DNA of 64,000 bases from Atrina japonica (lineage: Eukaryota; Mollusca; Bivalvia; Pterioida; Pinnidae): NCBI GenBank assembly GCA_030159075.1, contig BROG01000073.1, positions 1,428,501 through 1,492,500 of the forward strand, read 5' to 3'. Position numbers and translations under genes: made by a program. The notes under the pieces were generated by a model that saw only the letters and a list, made by a program, of their open reading frames with translations, was not told where the DNA came from and made no database searches. Below are positions 37,094 to 47,158 of the stretch, in pieces. Within the stretch, counting starts at the first letter, position 1. The number at the start of each line of letters is the position of its first letter.

Positions 37094-38393
37094 CTATATA
37101 CAATCACCACTCCCCCTCGATACCATAATTTAATATCAAAGCCAATAACACTATATTTTTACGAATATGGGAAAACTATTTTACAGAAATCTGTTGATTC
37201 TGGTGATGTAAAACATACAGACCAAATTATGAATCTAAGGTTAATAGGTATGCATTGAAACTGCTCAAATGAGCAGATATAAATTTAATGATTATGACGA
37301 TTTGTTTTATTTTATGTGTCCAGGCCTTATCCATTTTTTTTTTGTCTCTTGAAAATCGAATTCACAGCAACCATAGGCTGTCTATATGTCTCTGCAGCAA
37401 CGATATCAATCTAGGCCTCATGCCAAAAGGTTATGTCCCATTATTTTGTACATGAAAACATCTTTTGCAAATAGTTTTCAGTAACTACATTTTTAAGTGT
37501 ACTTGTATTTTCTGAGTTTTTCAACGATTTTTTTTAAATACATTATATTATCGCTGTACATAGAGATTGATCTCATAACATTCTATTTGAACCTGATTAG
37601 TAATTAGAAAGTTAATACCATTAGTGGCGTAGACGACAAACGCGTGAAAATGGCGAACAGGTAGGATGCAAATCCAATTTGGTCTTAAAATTTTGTTTGG
37701 AAATTTGTCTTTAATGTTTCGACTTTTTGTAGAAAAATGAAAGGTTTTACACCTATTTTATCATCTTTAGTCGACACTCTCTCCTTAATTACTGCACATA
37801 TTTCTAAGTTGTTGGTTTTTTTTTAATTTAGAATACCTTTTTCTGCATCCAGACGCGAAAATACGCATAGCAATACGCTAATAAACCACTTTGATTATCC
37901 TTCTCAAAAGAAGGTTGGATCAGCAAAAAAAGTTACTAAAATCGGGACAGAATTTTTGCCAAATATCCCCCATACATTAATTATGACCTATTTATCGTTT
38001 TAAATATCGTTGATGGATTAATTCGGAAACCCGATGAGGTATCCTCTAGCTTCCAGACACATAAATCGCCATTTCGCAAAATTGTGGTAACAATAAGTAC
38101 GGACTTCGGAGAATCAATTATTCAATAATAAAATAGTTTAACATATATTTATTTCATAAGATAGAAACAGTTTACATAATTGTCATATACAAAATTAGGA
38201 ATTGGAAACATTCTAATTCCTCTCCCTGAACAATAACAATAAATGAACAAACAATAATAAAATCAAGTATTGAAAAAAAAATTGTGGCTGTGTGATAAAA
38301 GAAATCACGTCAAAAGTGAGAGGGGACGTGCCCCCGCTGCCCCTTGTCCTATGCCCTTGACCATAAATTTTATTCTTAATTATTAAATTTTTT
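37094..38393. other. Spacer left of the Polinton, no supported gene
   Basis: AT-rich. The only coding hint is GAAAATGGCGAACAG followed by GTAGGATG at 37647-37668, a possible tiny first exon (see findings). Confidence 0.4.
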
Positions 38394-38399
38394 AACACC
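38394..38399 (+). repeat. Target-site duplication AACACC, left
   Basis: Perfect 6-bp direct repeat with 52012-52017, directly abutting the left TIR. Confidence 0.9.
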
Positions 38400-39139
38400 A
38401 GTAGTTATAGGCAGCTCCATGGCGGGCCATTTGAATTTTGCCGCTAGGGGGCGCCACCAGTGGCGCTGTTGATGACGTCATCAGAATGCTGGCTTCTGAT
38501 TGGTCAATTCAAATGGCCCGCCATGGAGCCGCCTGTGACGTCACAACCGGAAGTGCGTCATACCGGAAGTGAGGTCATACCGGAAGTGCGTCATACCGGA
38601 AGTGAGGTCATGTTGTCATGGCAATAAGGAGAAAGAGCCAATCGTTGAGCTTGGAGGCGTGTCTATGACCGGAAGTAGAAGGTTGTGGGGGGCGGCCATC
38701 TTGGCTAAGGAGCCAATGAGAGCCTTCGTTACAAGAGGTTGGGGTCACGAGAGTTCACGAGAGGTCACGTGAGTTCCCGAGAAGTCAACGGGAAGAGAGA
38801 GAAGTTGGGTTTTTCCAGTTTTGAGCTGAGAGTGAATCTATTTTTAGAACCGAAACTTTGGGTTTTTCCAGTTTTGAGCTGAGAGTAGATCTATTTTTAG
38901 AACCGAAACTTTGGGTTTTTCCAGGTTTGTGAAACTAGCAGTTGGTGGCGCCACCGTCGGTGAAACTAGTAGTTGGTGGCGCCACCGTCGTTGAGAGTTG
39001 TGTATCATGCGCATGCGCGAGAAGCGGTAGGGCCGAGCCCGTATCTGTGAGTTAGTCGTCAAGAGTCCTGTTTCAAGTGCGCAAGCGCGAGAAGTGGTAG
39101 GCCGAGCTCGACTCAAGCTTGTACTAAGACTTGTAGAGT
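38400..39139 (+). repeat. Left terminal inverted repeat (740 bp)
   Basis: It matches the inverse of 51384-52011 almost base for base over its outer 600 bp. It differs by an extra copy of a roughly 53-bp block (around 38869-38920, with GAGCTGAGAGTAGATCTATT) and an extra 60-70 bp near 39030-39100. It holds, from the tip inward: a foldback tip (38410-38533), four ETS-like CCGGAAGT boxes (38550-38610), a YY1-like GCGGCCATCTTGG (38692-38704), CTATTTTTAG twice (38838, 38891), a doubled 36-bp block with GGTGGCGCCACC (38931-38998), and an NRF1-like TGCGCATGCGC (39008-39018). Confidence 0.95.
38410..38533. other. TIR tip foldback: 28-bp outer stem with three inner hairpins
   Basis: Arms 38410-38437 and 38506-38533 pair over 28 bp with one mismatch (GGCAGCTCC against GGCGGCTCC). 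The loop holds the perfect hairpin GCGCCACCAGTGGCGC (38451-38466), the perfect palindrome TGATGACGTCATCA (38470-38483) and TCAGAA...TTCTGA (38481-38499). The right TIR has the mirror copy. Confidence 0.85.
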
Positions 39140-39655
39140 AAAATAAAAAATTCAAACACTCACCCTATGCTGGTAGTGGTTTTTTCTGACGATGTTGACT
39201 CTTCGAGCTTCGGATTGCAAATGAGCTCTCAGAGGTCTAACTGAACCTCTCTCTAGTCATGTGACTTTTTTTTTATTTCTATTTTTAGTGCATGAAAAAA
39301 ATAATCTTGTGTCCTATCTAATAAAAAAATTCAAACACTCACCCTATGCCAATAGTAGTAGTTTTTTCTTATGATGTTGACTCTTCGAGCTCCGGATTGC
39401 AAATGAGCTCTCAGAGGTCTAACTGAACTATACTCTAGTCATGTGACTTTTTTTTTGTTTCTATTTTTAGTGCATAGAAAATAATCTTGTCCTATCCAAT
39501 AAAAAAAATGAAACACTTACCCTATGCTAAAAGTAGTGTTTTTTCTTATATGATGTTAAACACCTCGAGCTTCAGATCTCAAATGACTTTTCACAAAGCT
39601 GAACTGAACCTCTCTCTAGTCACATGACTTACTATATTTAGACTTTTATCTCATG
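39140..39655 (-). repeat. Three tandem modules of about 180 bp inside the left TIR
   Basis: Read on the minus strand (outward), each module has CTAAAAATAG-like text (39279-39288 and 39461-39470, the third degraded), GTCACATGAC, GGTTCAGTTAGA, GAGAGCTCATTTG, CGAAGCTCGAAGAGTCAAC and a donor-like GGGTGAGTG/GGGTAAGTG. A single outward copy lies at about 50540-50640 on the plus strand. Possibly a promoter plus short leader exon. No coding is supported. Confidence 0.6.
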
Positions 39656-39801
39656 AAGTGAATACAACAAAAAAAACACAAATAAAAATTTAATGTTGAA
39701 TATACGCGACTAAATAGTGTGTAGTCGTCGCTGTTTTTTAAACTCACCGCTACAGAATAATACATACTTTCAGATAAGGTTTCTTTTCGAATAAGTTGGG
39801 T

Positions 39802-39817
39802 GGCCCTTAAAAGGGCC
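39802..39817 (-). terminator. Histone-type 3' stem-loop SL1
   Basis: The minus strand reads GGCCCTTTTAAGGGCC, then ACCCAACTTATTC and the purine block GAAAAGAAACC. It fits the metazoan histone stem-loop consensus GGYYYUHUHHARRRCC at all 16 positions, with the usual ACCCA cleavage context and a U7-target-like block. It serves gene E. Confidence 0.85.
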
Positions 39818-39854
39818 GTTGATTTCTCCGAAAAGCTGAATAAAAGAGAGACTC

Positions 39855-40160
39855 CTAATATCTGTCGAGTAGACGTCGCCAATGCCGAACTTCTCTTTCT
39901 TTTTCTATCATCAGTCGATTTATCTCGGCCTTATGTTGTCGAAGATTGGTTAATGCTTCCTGAGCTAGTACGTATTGTACAGGTACTGGAAGTGAAGGGT
40001 CAGGTCTAGGTGGTTCCTCCTGATGTGTAGTAGGTGTCACAGGGGTCCCATCAGAATTGATCGGGCTGCGTGGTCTTACTACAATACGTGTCCTCTGTGT
40101 GAGAATGATTCGCAAGTTTCTCTCTTCAGGTTGCATTTCCATATCAGTTGAGTTATCCAT
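39855..40160 (-). CDS. Short element gene E, 101 aa, unknown, histone-type 3' end
   Basis: An intact 101-residue frame starting MDNSTDMEMQPEERNL, with a Pro-rich middle (PRPDPSLPVPVQ) and a charged, probably helical end (INRLMIEKEREVRHWRR). I do not recognise the family. A TATA box (TATATAAG, plus-strand 40197-40204) with a CRE TGACGTCA (40212-40219) lies upstream, and TTCATTATC directly precedes the ATG. The stop is 37 nt before the histone-like stem-loop at 39802-39817. Being intact with full signals on both sides makes it a credible gene. The role is unknown. Confidence 0.65.
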   Translation of the reverse strand: MDNSTDMEMQPEERNLRIILTQRTRIVVRPRSPINSDGTPVTPTTHQEEPPRPDPSLPVPVQYVLAQEALTNLRQHKAEINRLMIEKEREVRHWRRLLDRY

Positions 40161-40234
40161 GATAATGAACTAACACCGAGACTTAGACAGTACTAGCTTA
40201 TATAGAGTGAATGACGTCACGTATTGATTTTTTT

Positions 40235-40480
40235 CCCACGTCTAGACATCTGGCCACCTGTTGTTGACAGTTTTGACACTTGGCATCTGAACACCTGTTT
40301 TTGACACTTGGCATCTGAACACCTGTTTTTGACATTTTTGACACTTGGCATCTGGCCACCTGTTTTTGACACTTGGCATCTGAACACCTGTTGTTGACAA
40401 TTTTGCCACTTGACATCTGGCCACCTGTTGTTGTAGTCTGTCTAGACATCTACGTCTAGAGATTTGACCACCTGTTTTAT
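40235..40480 (-). repeat. Tandem repeat upstream of gene E and polymerase B, 28-37-bp units
   Basis: Units of ACACTTGGCATCTGAACACC plus TGTTTTTG, with GGCCACCTGTTGTTGACA variants. They hold repeated CACCTG E-boxes, so the tract could act as an enhancer between two divergent genes. Open frames across it are repeat translations. Confidence 0.75.
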
Positions 40481-40656
40481 AAGACAGAAACTGTCACTCC
40501 TTTTTAATATTTTCTTATTCTATATGAAAAATAAAACGAAATACAATACATTCTAGTTTTATGAATCTATAAAACATACAAGACTAGAATATTAAAGACT
40601 ATATAAATGTGATGATACTTCGTTTGAGTATCTATACAGTTTCTTTTCTTTTTTAT

Positions 40657-40690
40657 TATAAATACATGTCTACAGTAACCGTACTTCATT
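40657..40690 (+). promoter_or_regulatory. Core promoter of the polymerase gene
   Basis: TATAAATA at 40657-40664 and an initiator-like TTCATT at 40685-40690, 31 nt apart. The first ATG of the polymerase frame follows at 40722. Confidence 0.55.
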
Positions 40691-40721
40691 TTAGATTTGA
40701 CCACGGAAGCATACGCACGGA

Positions 40722-43700
40722 ATGGCTAATTTACCAAACTTTGATTTATTGTTAAATGAAAGACAAGAACAGGCGAGAAGTCAAAGGCAAGCTCAGCAGA
40801 GAGATCAACGGGGTGATGGATTTAATGCCAATAGGCAACTCACCGATTATAGTGATTACTATAAAGTAGACACTCTGAGTGAGCGTAAATCACGTAAGTT
40901 TAAAACGGCCTCGAATGTGTACCAAGTCAAGTTTAAGCATTTTTCTAAAGATGCCATACACTTAGTATCAGAAGTAATAGATCATATGTTGACTTCTATT
41001 AAGAACAAACTACAGTGTGAAGATCGGGATAAGATGCGAGTCAATATACATCATCCATCGTTAAAAAAGTGAAGTGTGGGTAGAATTTACAGATGCTAAA
41101 AGACCTGAATGCTGATCTATTCATGGAAAAAATTGAGAAAGTGCAACAGAGTAATGAAAATTTTAGAATAGAAGATGGGTCTACCACCCTGTCAGTAATC
41201 CATGTCATACAACCTGTAGGTAGCGGGGGTGGAAAACGAAAATATCATCTCAGTGTTGATAAAAAATCCATGCTGAACAAGAAAAGAAGTTTGATACAGA
41301 TCAAGAATACAGACAAGACCTGTTTAGCTCGTGCTATTGTAATTGGTCGTTTTCATTGTCAGAAACCTGGACTTGGAGATGGAGACAAGTACAAAAACTG
41401 GCAACGCTATTGGAAAACTTTGATTTATGGTGATGCAAAAAGGACTACTCTTCAACGACGAGAAGCTCATGCCTTAATGCAACAAACTGGATGTGATCCC
41501 CAGCAAGAGAGTGGACCTGAAGAATGGCAACGTTTTCAGGCCGCATTGTTACCCCACTACCGTTTGAAAATCTACGAGTTGAATACCAACACAAAACGAT
41601 TGACATTAAATGTACTGTATAGTGGTGTGGGATCCGGGGCCCCCATTCACGTTTTGTACGATGATCACCATTACGATTGTATCGTATCTATGTCTGGACT
41701 CTTGGAATGTAATTACTATTGCGACCGTTGTGATGTGGGTTATGATCATATAGAAGATCACCGATGTCCCCAATGCTGCTTTCGTTGTTTTGCACCGTCG
41801 CCCTGTGTTCCCGACAACACGATAAAACCTATAGAATGTACACATTGTCAGGGGACATTCACATCGACTCGGTGTTACGAGAATCATTTGAAGCCTTATA
41901 GTAGTAATACAACCACTACTCCATGTCAGCTTATGACTCGATGTCCCACTTGTCAATTATGGATAAGTAAGAAACAATTCACACAACACTGTTGTCAAGA
42001 AAAGAAGAAAAAATGTCGCCATTGTAAACAGATCGTGGATCTAGATCATCGCTGTTTTATACAACGGATCCCTTCTCAGGATGAATCATCTTCACCCCCT
42101 TATTACATTTTCTATGATTTTGAGTGTACCCAGGATACCGGAGAACACAAACCTAATCTATGTATTGCTCATCGTGTATGTCCCCAGTGTCCATCCGATG
42201 ATTGGTGTGAGCAATGTAAAACCATGGAAGATCATTGTATTACATTCCGAGGTCCCACGACACTCACTGATTTTTTGACTTGGTTATTTCAAACGACCGT
42301 GTATGATGACATACATCAAAGGGAAAAACTTTTACATGATGGAGCTATAGCTATTGCTCATAACTTTAAAGGGTACGATGGCCAGTTTATTTTACATCAT
42401 CTGGTACATCATGCCTGTGAAAAACCTGATGTGATCATGAACGGTTCTAAGATTATGTCTATGACGGCTGGAAACATCAGGTTTAAAGACTCATGTAAAT
42501 TTCTTGGCATTTCCTTTAGCTTCGTTACCTAAAGCTTTTGGATTGACTGAACTGAAGAAAGGCTACTTTCCGCATTTGTTCAATACAGAAGCTAATGCTG
42601 ATTACATAGGAGTATATCCCCCAGCTATGTATTACAACCCAGAAGGTATGAAACCTGATGTCCGTCGTGATTTTGAAGCATGGTATCAAGACCAAATTCA
42701 AAAGGGTGAGATTTTTTCATTTGCAATGCGAATTAGAAGAATACTGTGAATCGGACGTGACTATTTTGCGACAAGCTTGCATGCATTTCCAAAGCATGTG
42801 TTTGAAACTAACCGATGTGGACCCCTTTGCTGAATCGATTACGTTTGCCAGTACGGGGAATATAGCCTATCGTCGCAATCATATGCAAAAAGATACGATT
42901 GGTATCATACCTCCGCGGGGATATCCTTCACCACGACAGTATTCCACCCTAGCATTACGCTGGTTGAGTTGGAAAGAACATGAAACTGGTCAAACGATTA
43001 GACATGCTCGTCAGGGAGGGGAAGTCCAAGTAGGATCTTATCGCGTGGATGGTTATCATGAAGACTCTCGCACCATTTACGAGTTTCATGGCTGTTTTTG
43101 GCACGGATGCCCGTTGTGTTTTCCTAACTTAAAGCAAGAGCAACACCCGTTTCATCCTTCTTTGACGTATGAAGAAGTGTATCAAAAGACCTTAGAGAGA
43201 GATCAGTATTTGCGTCAACACTATCAAGTAGAAACGCTGTGGGAACATGACTATCGTCAAAGGTACAAGACGGATCCACAGTTTCAACATTTCATTGATA
43301 AAACGTATGAGGAGTTTCCCGATCCGTTAGTTCCTAAAGATGCTTTATTTGGAGGTCGAACGAATGCTACTCGTTTGCTCTGTGAAGAAGGAGACATTCG
43401 TTACGTGGATGTATGTTCTTTGTACCCATTTGTCTTGAAACATGGGACTTTTCCCATTGGACACCCAGACGTGATTACACATGATTTCAAAAGTCTAGAT
43501 CAATATTTTGGACTGGTACAATGTCGAGTTATTCCCCCTCGTCAGCTGTTTCATCCCGTGTGTTACCTTATCGGTTTGCAGGGAGGAAAGCTACTTTTTC
43601 CTTTATGTCGTACTTGTGCTCAACAAGGAATCGAACAGGAGTTGGGTATGAGTTATCGATGCTCTCATACGAATCAAGAACGACGTTTGTTAGGTACATG

Positions 43701-44649
43701 GACGACGTGTGAATTGAATAAAGCTATAGAAAAAGGTTATGTGATCGATCGTATCTTTGAAGTATGGCATTTCCCTGATCAGTCCAATACTTTATTTCGT
43801 AGCTATATTGATCAGTTTCTTCAGATTAAGCAACAAGCTAGTGGTTTTCCTGCTTCCTGTCAAACAGTAAAAGATCGTCGTCAATACCTCAAAGAGATTG
43901 AAACGAGAGAACAACTGATCATACGAGAAGAAGATGTAGAGAAGAATCCTATCTTACGGACCATTGCTAAACTGTTTCTGAACTGTTTGTGGGGTAAATT
44001 TGCTCAACGAACTAATTTACCTCAGACACAGTATGTGGAGAGTTACGAAGCATTTACAACAGTTACTTCAAGATGATACTCGTGATATATTACATTTAGA
44101 ACTGATTCCCAATGACGAAGGCCATGATGAGCTTGACATGATGCTGGTGAATTCAAAACCGAAGGATGACTTTGATGAACCCAATGGTTTTAGCAATGTA
44201 GTGCTAGCAGCCTTTACGACGTCTTTAGCACGGTTACATCTCTATGCCACCCTAGAAGGTTTGGGAGAACGTGTATTTATATTTTGATACAGACAGTATC
44301 ATTTATCAACACGATCCACAGCAGTGGAATCCTACTATCATAAACAGTTTAGGAGGATGGACAGACGAATTAGATGGGGATTCTATCTTATCCTTTGTCT
44401 CGGGAGGTCCTAAAAATTATGCGTACAAGACTCGTCAGGACAAAACGGTGTGTAGAGTCAAAGGAATCACTTTTGATAGTCGTACCACTTCTACAGTCAA
44501 CGTAAATACATTGAAACAGTTGTTACGTGGTCAACAAAAGAACGAAACAACATAAAGTCAAAACACAGGCGATGACTAAAGAAGTGCGTGTCGTGTATGA
44601 TAAGAGACATCGCATTGAAAACTTTTGTACTTTACCTTATGGTTATTGA
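40722..44649 (+). pseudogene. polB: Protein-primed family B DNA polymerase, frameshifted
   Basis: This is the replicative polymerase typical of Polintons. The frame is split into pieces 40722-41072, 41093-42532, 42504-42749, 42658-44076, 44000-44287, 44271-44555 and a last piece ending at TGA 44647-44649. Visible landmarks in order: a Cys/His-rich N-terminal segment (CDRCDVGYDH, about 41719), Exo I YDFECT (about 42115), Exo II HNFKGYDGQF (about 42360), Exo III YCESD (about 42746), Pol A DVCSLYP (about 43410), Pol B LFLNCLWGKF (about 43972), Pol C FDTDS (about 44277) and the C-terminal LPYGY. All catalytic motifs are kept. At least five frame breaks (near 41070, 42495, 42710, 44035 and 44265) mean that this copy cannot make the whole enzyme as written. 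Two breaks lie at A or T runs. Confidence 0.93.
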
Positions 44650-44654
44650 ATAAA
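44649..44654 (+). terminator. Poly(A) signal AATAAA overlapping the polymerase stop
   Basis: TGAATAAAG: the stop codon and AATAAA share a base. A second AATAAA-like site (AATAAAATG) follows about 18 nt later. The polymerase gene thus seems to use ordinary polyadenylation, unlike the short genes. Confidence 0.7.
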
Positions 44655-44707
44655 GTTTTTTGAGTAATAAAATGTAAGAAACTTGACTTTGGTGTTGGTG
44701 TTGATGA

Positions 44708-44743
44708 TATAAAACAGAAGACAGTGAAGGGTAGGGGTTCATT
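44708..44743 (+). promoter_or_regulatory. Core promoter of the virion-like gene
   Basis: TATAAAA at 44708-44714 and TTCATT at 44738-44743, 33 nt apart. The ATG follows at 44773. Confidence 0.55.
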
Positions 44744-44772
44744 GATACAGTGTGATCTCAAGTACACGCATC

Positions 44773-45802
44773 ATGGCGACTCTCGATTCGAAAGATCATG
44801 GTAGTTTTTACATGACTTTACCTAGCGATGCTAGTTTAAAAGTCTTTCCCGATAATACCTTAACAGAATTCAAAACTCATTTACCTCAAGCTTTAAGTAT
44901 GATGGATAGTGAGTGGGAAATAGCGTTGAGTGAATTGATCTTTCCCAACTTAATAGAATCGATAACATCAGATGAGAATTACGTAGATGTCCTGGTTCCC
45001 CTTCACGTTCCTTTGGAATCCGTCGTGACACCTAAAAATCCCCAGGACCCCTCTACGTATCCTAAGAAAAAGGAAATGAATATCGCCAACATGAACGTTT
45101 TACTGTAGAATTGATAAAGAAGCACGTCTCGTTAGATGATCCCCAATTTGATCATGTCATCTCTAAAACTGATACGAAATCGGGGATCGCTTTTGTAGGA
45201 AGTATTTGGAGACTTAAATTTCGTTCGGGGTTTTATGCGTCTCCTGTTGCTTTAATAGAAGAGATGAAAGTTGGGTTTTCTAGAGCCTTTCAATATGTCA
45301 TTGATGGGATAGAAGATCTCTCTCATAAAATACTATTAAATTCAGATATGACTCAGCTTTAGATCGATTCATGATTGAGTTTAAAGGCCGATCCATCTAT
45401 TCCGTTCCCTTTTTAATACGTTTTCCAAGTCTACTAGGTTATAAGCTTGGCTTTGAAGCCGTTGACATGAATGAGGAGATGACGAAATGGGTCGATGTCA
45501 CGCACATGCCAAAGTATCCACCCGATTTAAATATTGGTATGAGTGGTATCTATGTCTACAGTAACATTGCCGAAAGTCAAATTGTAGGTTCACAATCGTT
45601 ACCGTTATTACGTGTGGTCCCTTTTCAAACGGGTCAATCGCTCAATCATCAACATTGGGAACCTTTTCATTACAATTATGTGGGTTTAAATAAAAAGTAT
45701 TTTGATACCATTGAAATACAATTGAGAGATGACATGGGACGTAAAATTCATTTTCTAGGAGGAAAAGTGATTGCCAAACTTCATTTTCGTCGTGTCATTT
45801 AA
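44773..45802 (+). pseudogene. Virion-like protein of metazoan Polintons (F54H12.2-like), frameshifted
   Basis: The start MATLDSKDHGSFYMTLPSDA, followed by DNTLTEFKTHLPQ and EWEIALSELIFP, matches my memory of a protein family found beside polymerase B in many invertebrate genomes and often annotated as F54H12.2-like. A role in the particle, such as a minor capsid or penton-like protein, is inference. The frame breaks near 45108 and 45362, giving pieces 44773-45108, 45111-45362 and 45371-45802, about 340 residues in all. A hairpin CTTCATTTT...AAAATGAAG (45779-45809) spans the stop. Confidence is high that it is a real element gene and moderate on the family. Confidence 0.65.
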
Positions 45803-45878
45803 AATGAAGTGCAACACAGGACTTGGGTCAGTTGATGACCGAGAGTCATCGTGTTCACATCTTGTATTATTTATCAAT

Positions 45879-46459
45879 ATGAATCCGACGAAAAGAGAAA
45901 ATGGCATGACTAAAGCCGTAAGAAAAGAAGATATGAAAAGACGAAAGGGGTGGAAAGGGGAGAAACAGAGAGAAGAGAAACAGAGAGAAGAAGAAGAAGA
46001 ACAGAGAGAAAGAATAGGGGAAAACGATTGAAGGACAGGAAAAGATAGAAGGAGAGAAAAAGTCAGAAGGACAGAGAGATGAAGGAAAAGAACAGAGAAT
46101 GAAAAGAAAGAGGGGACGTCCACGCAAAGTATCTGTAGAGAGAACAAAAAGAACAAAGAGAAGAAGAAGGACAGAGGGAAGGAGTGAAAAGGGGGCGACC
46201 ACGAAAAGTAGAACAGGAAGAAATACCTCATGATATTTTAATGTTTCTACGACAATGGTTAAGCGATTGTCGTCAGTCTCCCATGTACGGTGACACTTTT
46301 CATTTACAATTAAATGATAATAATGGCAATCGAGCAGGTATGATGTATCATGTGCATAAAGAACAACGACAAGTAGCATGGGATCCTTTTGGTCATCATG
46401 TAGACGTACCGATGATACAATTTGTGTTTCAGGACAAAAAACGTAGAAAAATATGATTT
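45879..46459 (+). pseudogene. Charged AT-hook protein, frame disrupted
   Basis: The first piece (MNPTKRENGMTKAVRK..., to 46031) is almost all Lys, Arg and Glu. Two AT-hook motifs KRGRPRKV follow in different frames, at 46099-46131 and 46184-46210, about 85 bp apart. The second piece runs on to a folded-looking C-terminus (DILMFLRQWLSDCRQ, then AWDPFGHHVDVPMIQFVF) ending at 46456-46459. AT-hooks bind the minor groove of AT-rich DNA, so a DNA-condensing or packaging role is plausible. The C-terminal part is not recognised. The purine-only tract between the pieces is prone to slippage, which may explain the breaks. Confidence 0.5.
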
Positions 46460-46471
46460 TTTAGTTCTGAT

Positions 46472-46535
46472 CTAAAAATAGATTTTATGGACCTTATAAA
46501 AAGGAAGTGAGAATGCACATCAGGGACCATTCACT
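46472..46535 (+). promoter_or_regulatory. Promoter of the BIR gene: CTAAAAATAG, TATA, CATTCA
   Basis: CTAAAAATAG (46472-46481, identical to a MEF2 consensus site), TATAAAAA (46495-46502) and ACCATTCACT (46526-46535). TATA to the initiator A is 34 nt. This placement makes the ATG at 46546 a better start than the earlier ATG at 46513, which would lie before the transcript start. Confidence 0.6.
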
Positions 46536-46545
46536 CTCAGACACG

Positions 46546-47091
46546 ATGGAAAGAACATCAAGTATGGAAACTTTATTTTCATCGACGATGGATGCTAGTC
46601 AGATTGTCACGGATAGTGCTCCCACGAACCGAGACATGATGGATAGTGTACCACGAATTCATCGAGTAGAAGTAGATAGTGTACCACGAGCTCATCGGGT
46701 TGAAGTGGATAGCGTACCGAGAGTCAATCTGATAGAAGTGACAAGGACTCCACCTTCCGAAAGGAGACAAGGTGTGACCACTTTTAAACTAAGACCTGCT
46801 ACCGACAGAGGGTTATCGTTTCATCAGGAATTAAGAATACCTTTAGCCTTGCCTAATTTTTGTACGTATGAATCCAGGTACCTGACGTTTAAAGATCATT
46901 GGCCCAAATATCTACCGGGACCTAAACAGACAGAATTAGCCAGAGCAGGATTTGTGTATTTAGGGAACAGTGACCACGTTCAGTGTTTTTCTTGTGGCAT
47001 CTGTTTAAAAGATTGGGAATGGAGCGATAATGCTTTTACAGAACATCGACGTTGGTCTAAAGATTGTACTTTCAGTCAATTGCTGATATAA
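46546..47091 (+). CDS. BIR-domain (inhibitor-of-apoptosis) protein with N-terminal 12-residue repeats
   Basis: An intact frame. I take ATG 46546 (MERTSSMETL) as the start because of the promoter position; the frame is open further upstream. The N-terminal half carries three tandem DSVPRxHRVEV-type units. The C-terminal half is one BIR domain: it holds LTFKDHWP, then LARAGFVYLG and CFSCGICLKDWEW, then H and C with the exact spacing CX2CX16HX6C of the BIR zinc site. BIR proteins bind caspases or IAP antagonists, and DNA viruses use them to delay host cell death; whether this one does so is inference. There is no RING domain. Of the larger element genes it is the only one with an undamaged frame, which suggests it was kept the longest or broke the least. 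Confidence 0.88.
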   Translation: MERTSSMETLFSSTMDASQIVTDSAPTNRDMMDSVPRIHRVEVDSVPRAHRVEVDSVPRVNLIEVTRTPPSERRQGVTTFKLRPATDRGLSFHQELRIPLALPNFCTYESRYLTFKDHWPKYLPGPKQTELARAGFVYLGNSDHVQCFSCGICLKDWEWSDNAFTEHRRWSKDCTFSQLLI

Positions 47092-47158
47092 ACAAAAACA
47101 AAAAACCCTGTGTGGAGCCTCCCTTCTGGAAACATCCAAGTGACTGGCGGCAACGAGT

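Noticed and set aside
38844..39155. 103-codon minus-strand ORF in the left TIR
   Set aside because: It lies in promoter-like TIR sequence with duplicated blocks. The content is Ser/Arg/Thr-rich without a domain, and the left-only duplication changes its length.
40198..40449. Two minus-strand ORFs with repeated QMPSVK or CQVSKM text
   Set aside because: Translations of the 28-37-bp tandem repeat between gene E and the polymerase gene.
45755..46379. Minus-strand ORFs of 158 and 170 codons rich in Leu, Phe and Ser
   Set aside because: Shadows of the purine-rich AT-hook gene on the plus strand (GAGAAA reads as TTTCTC). Low complexity only.
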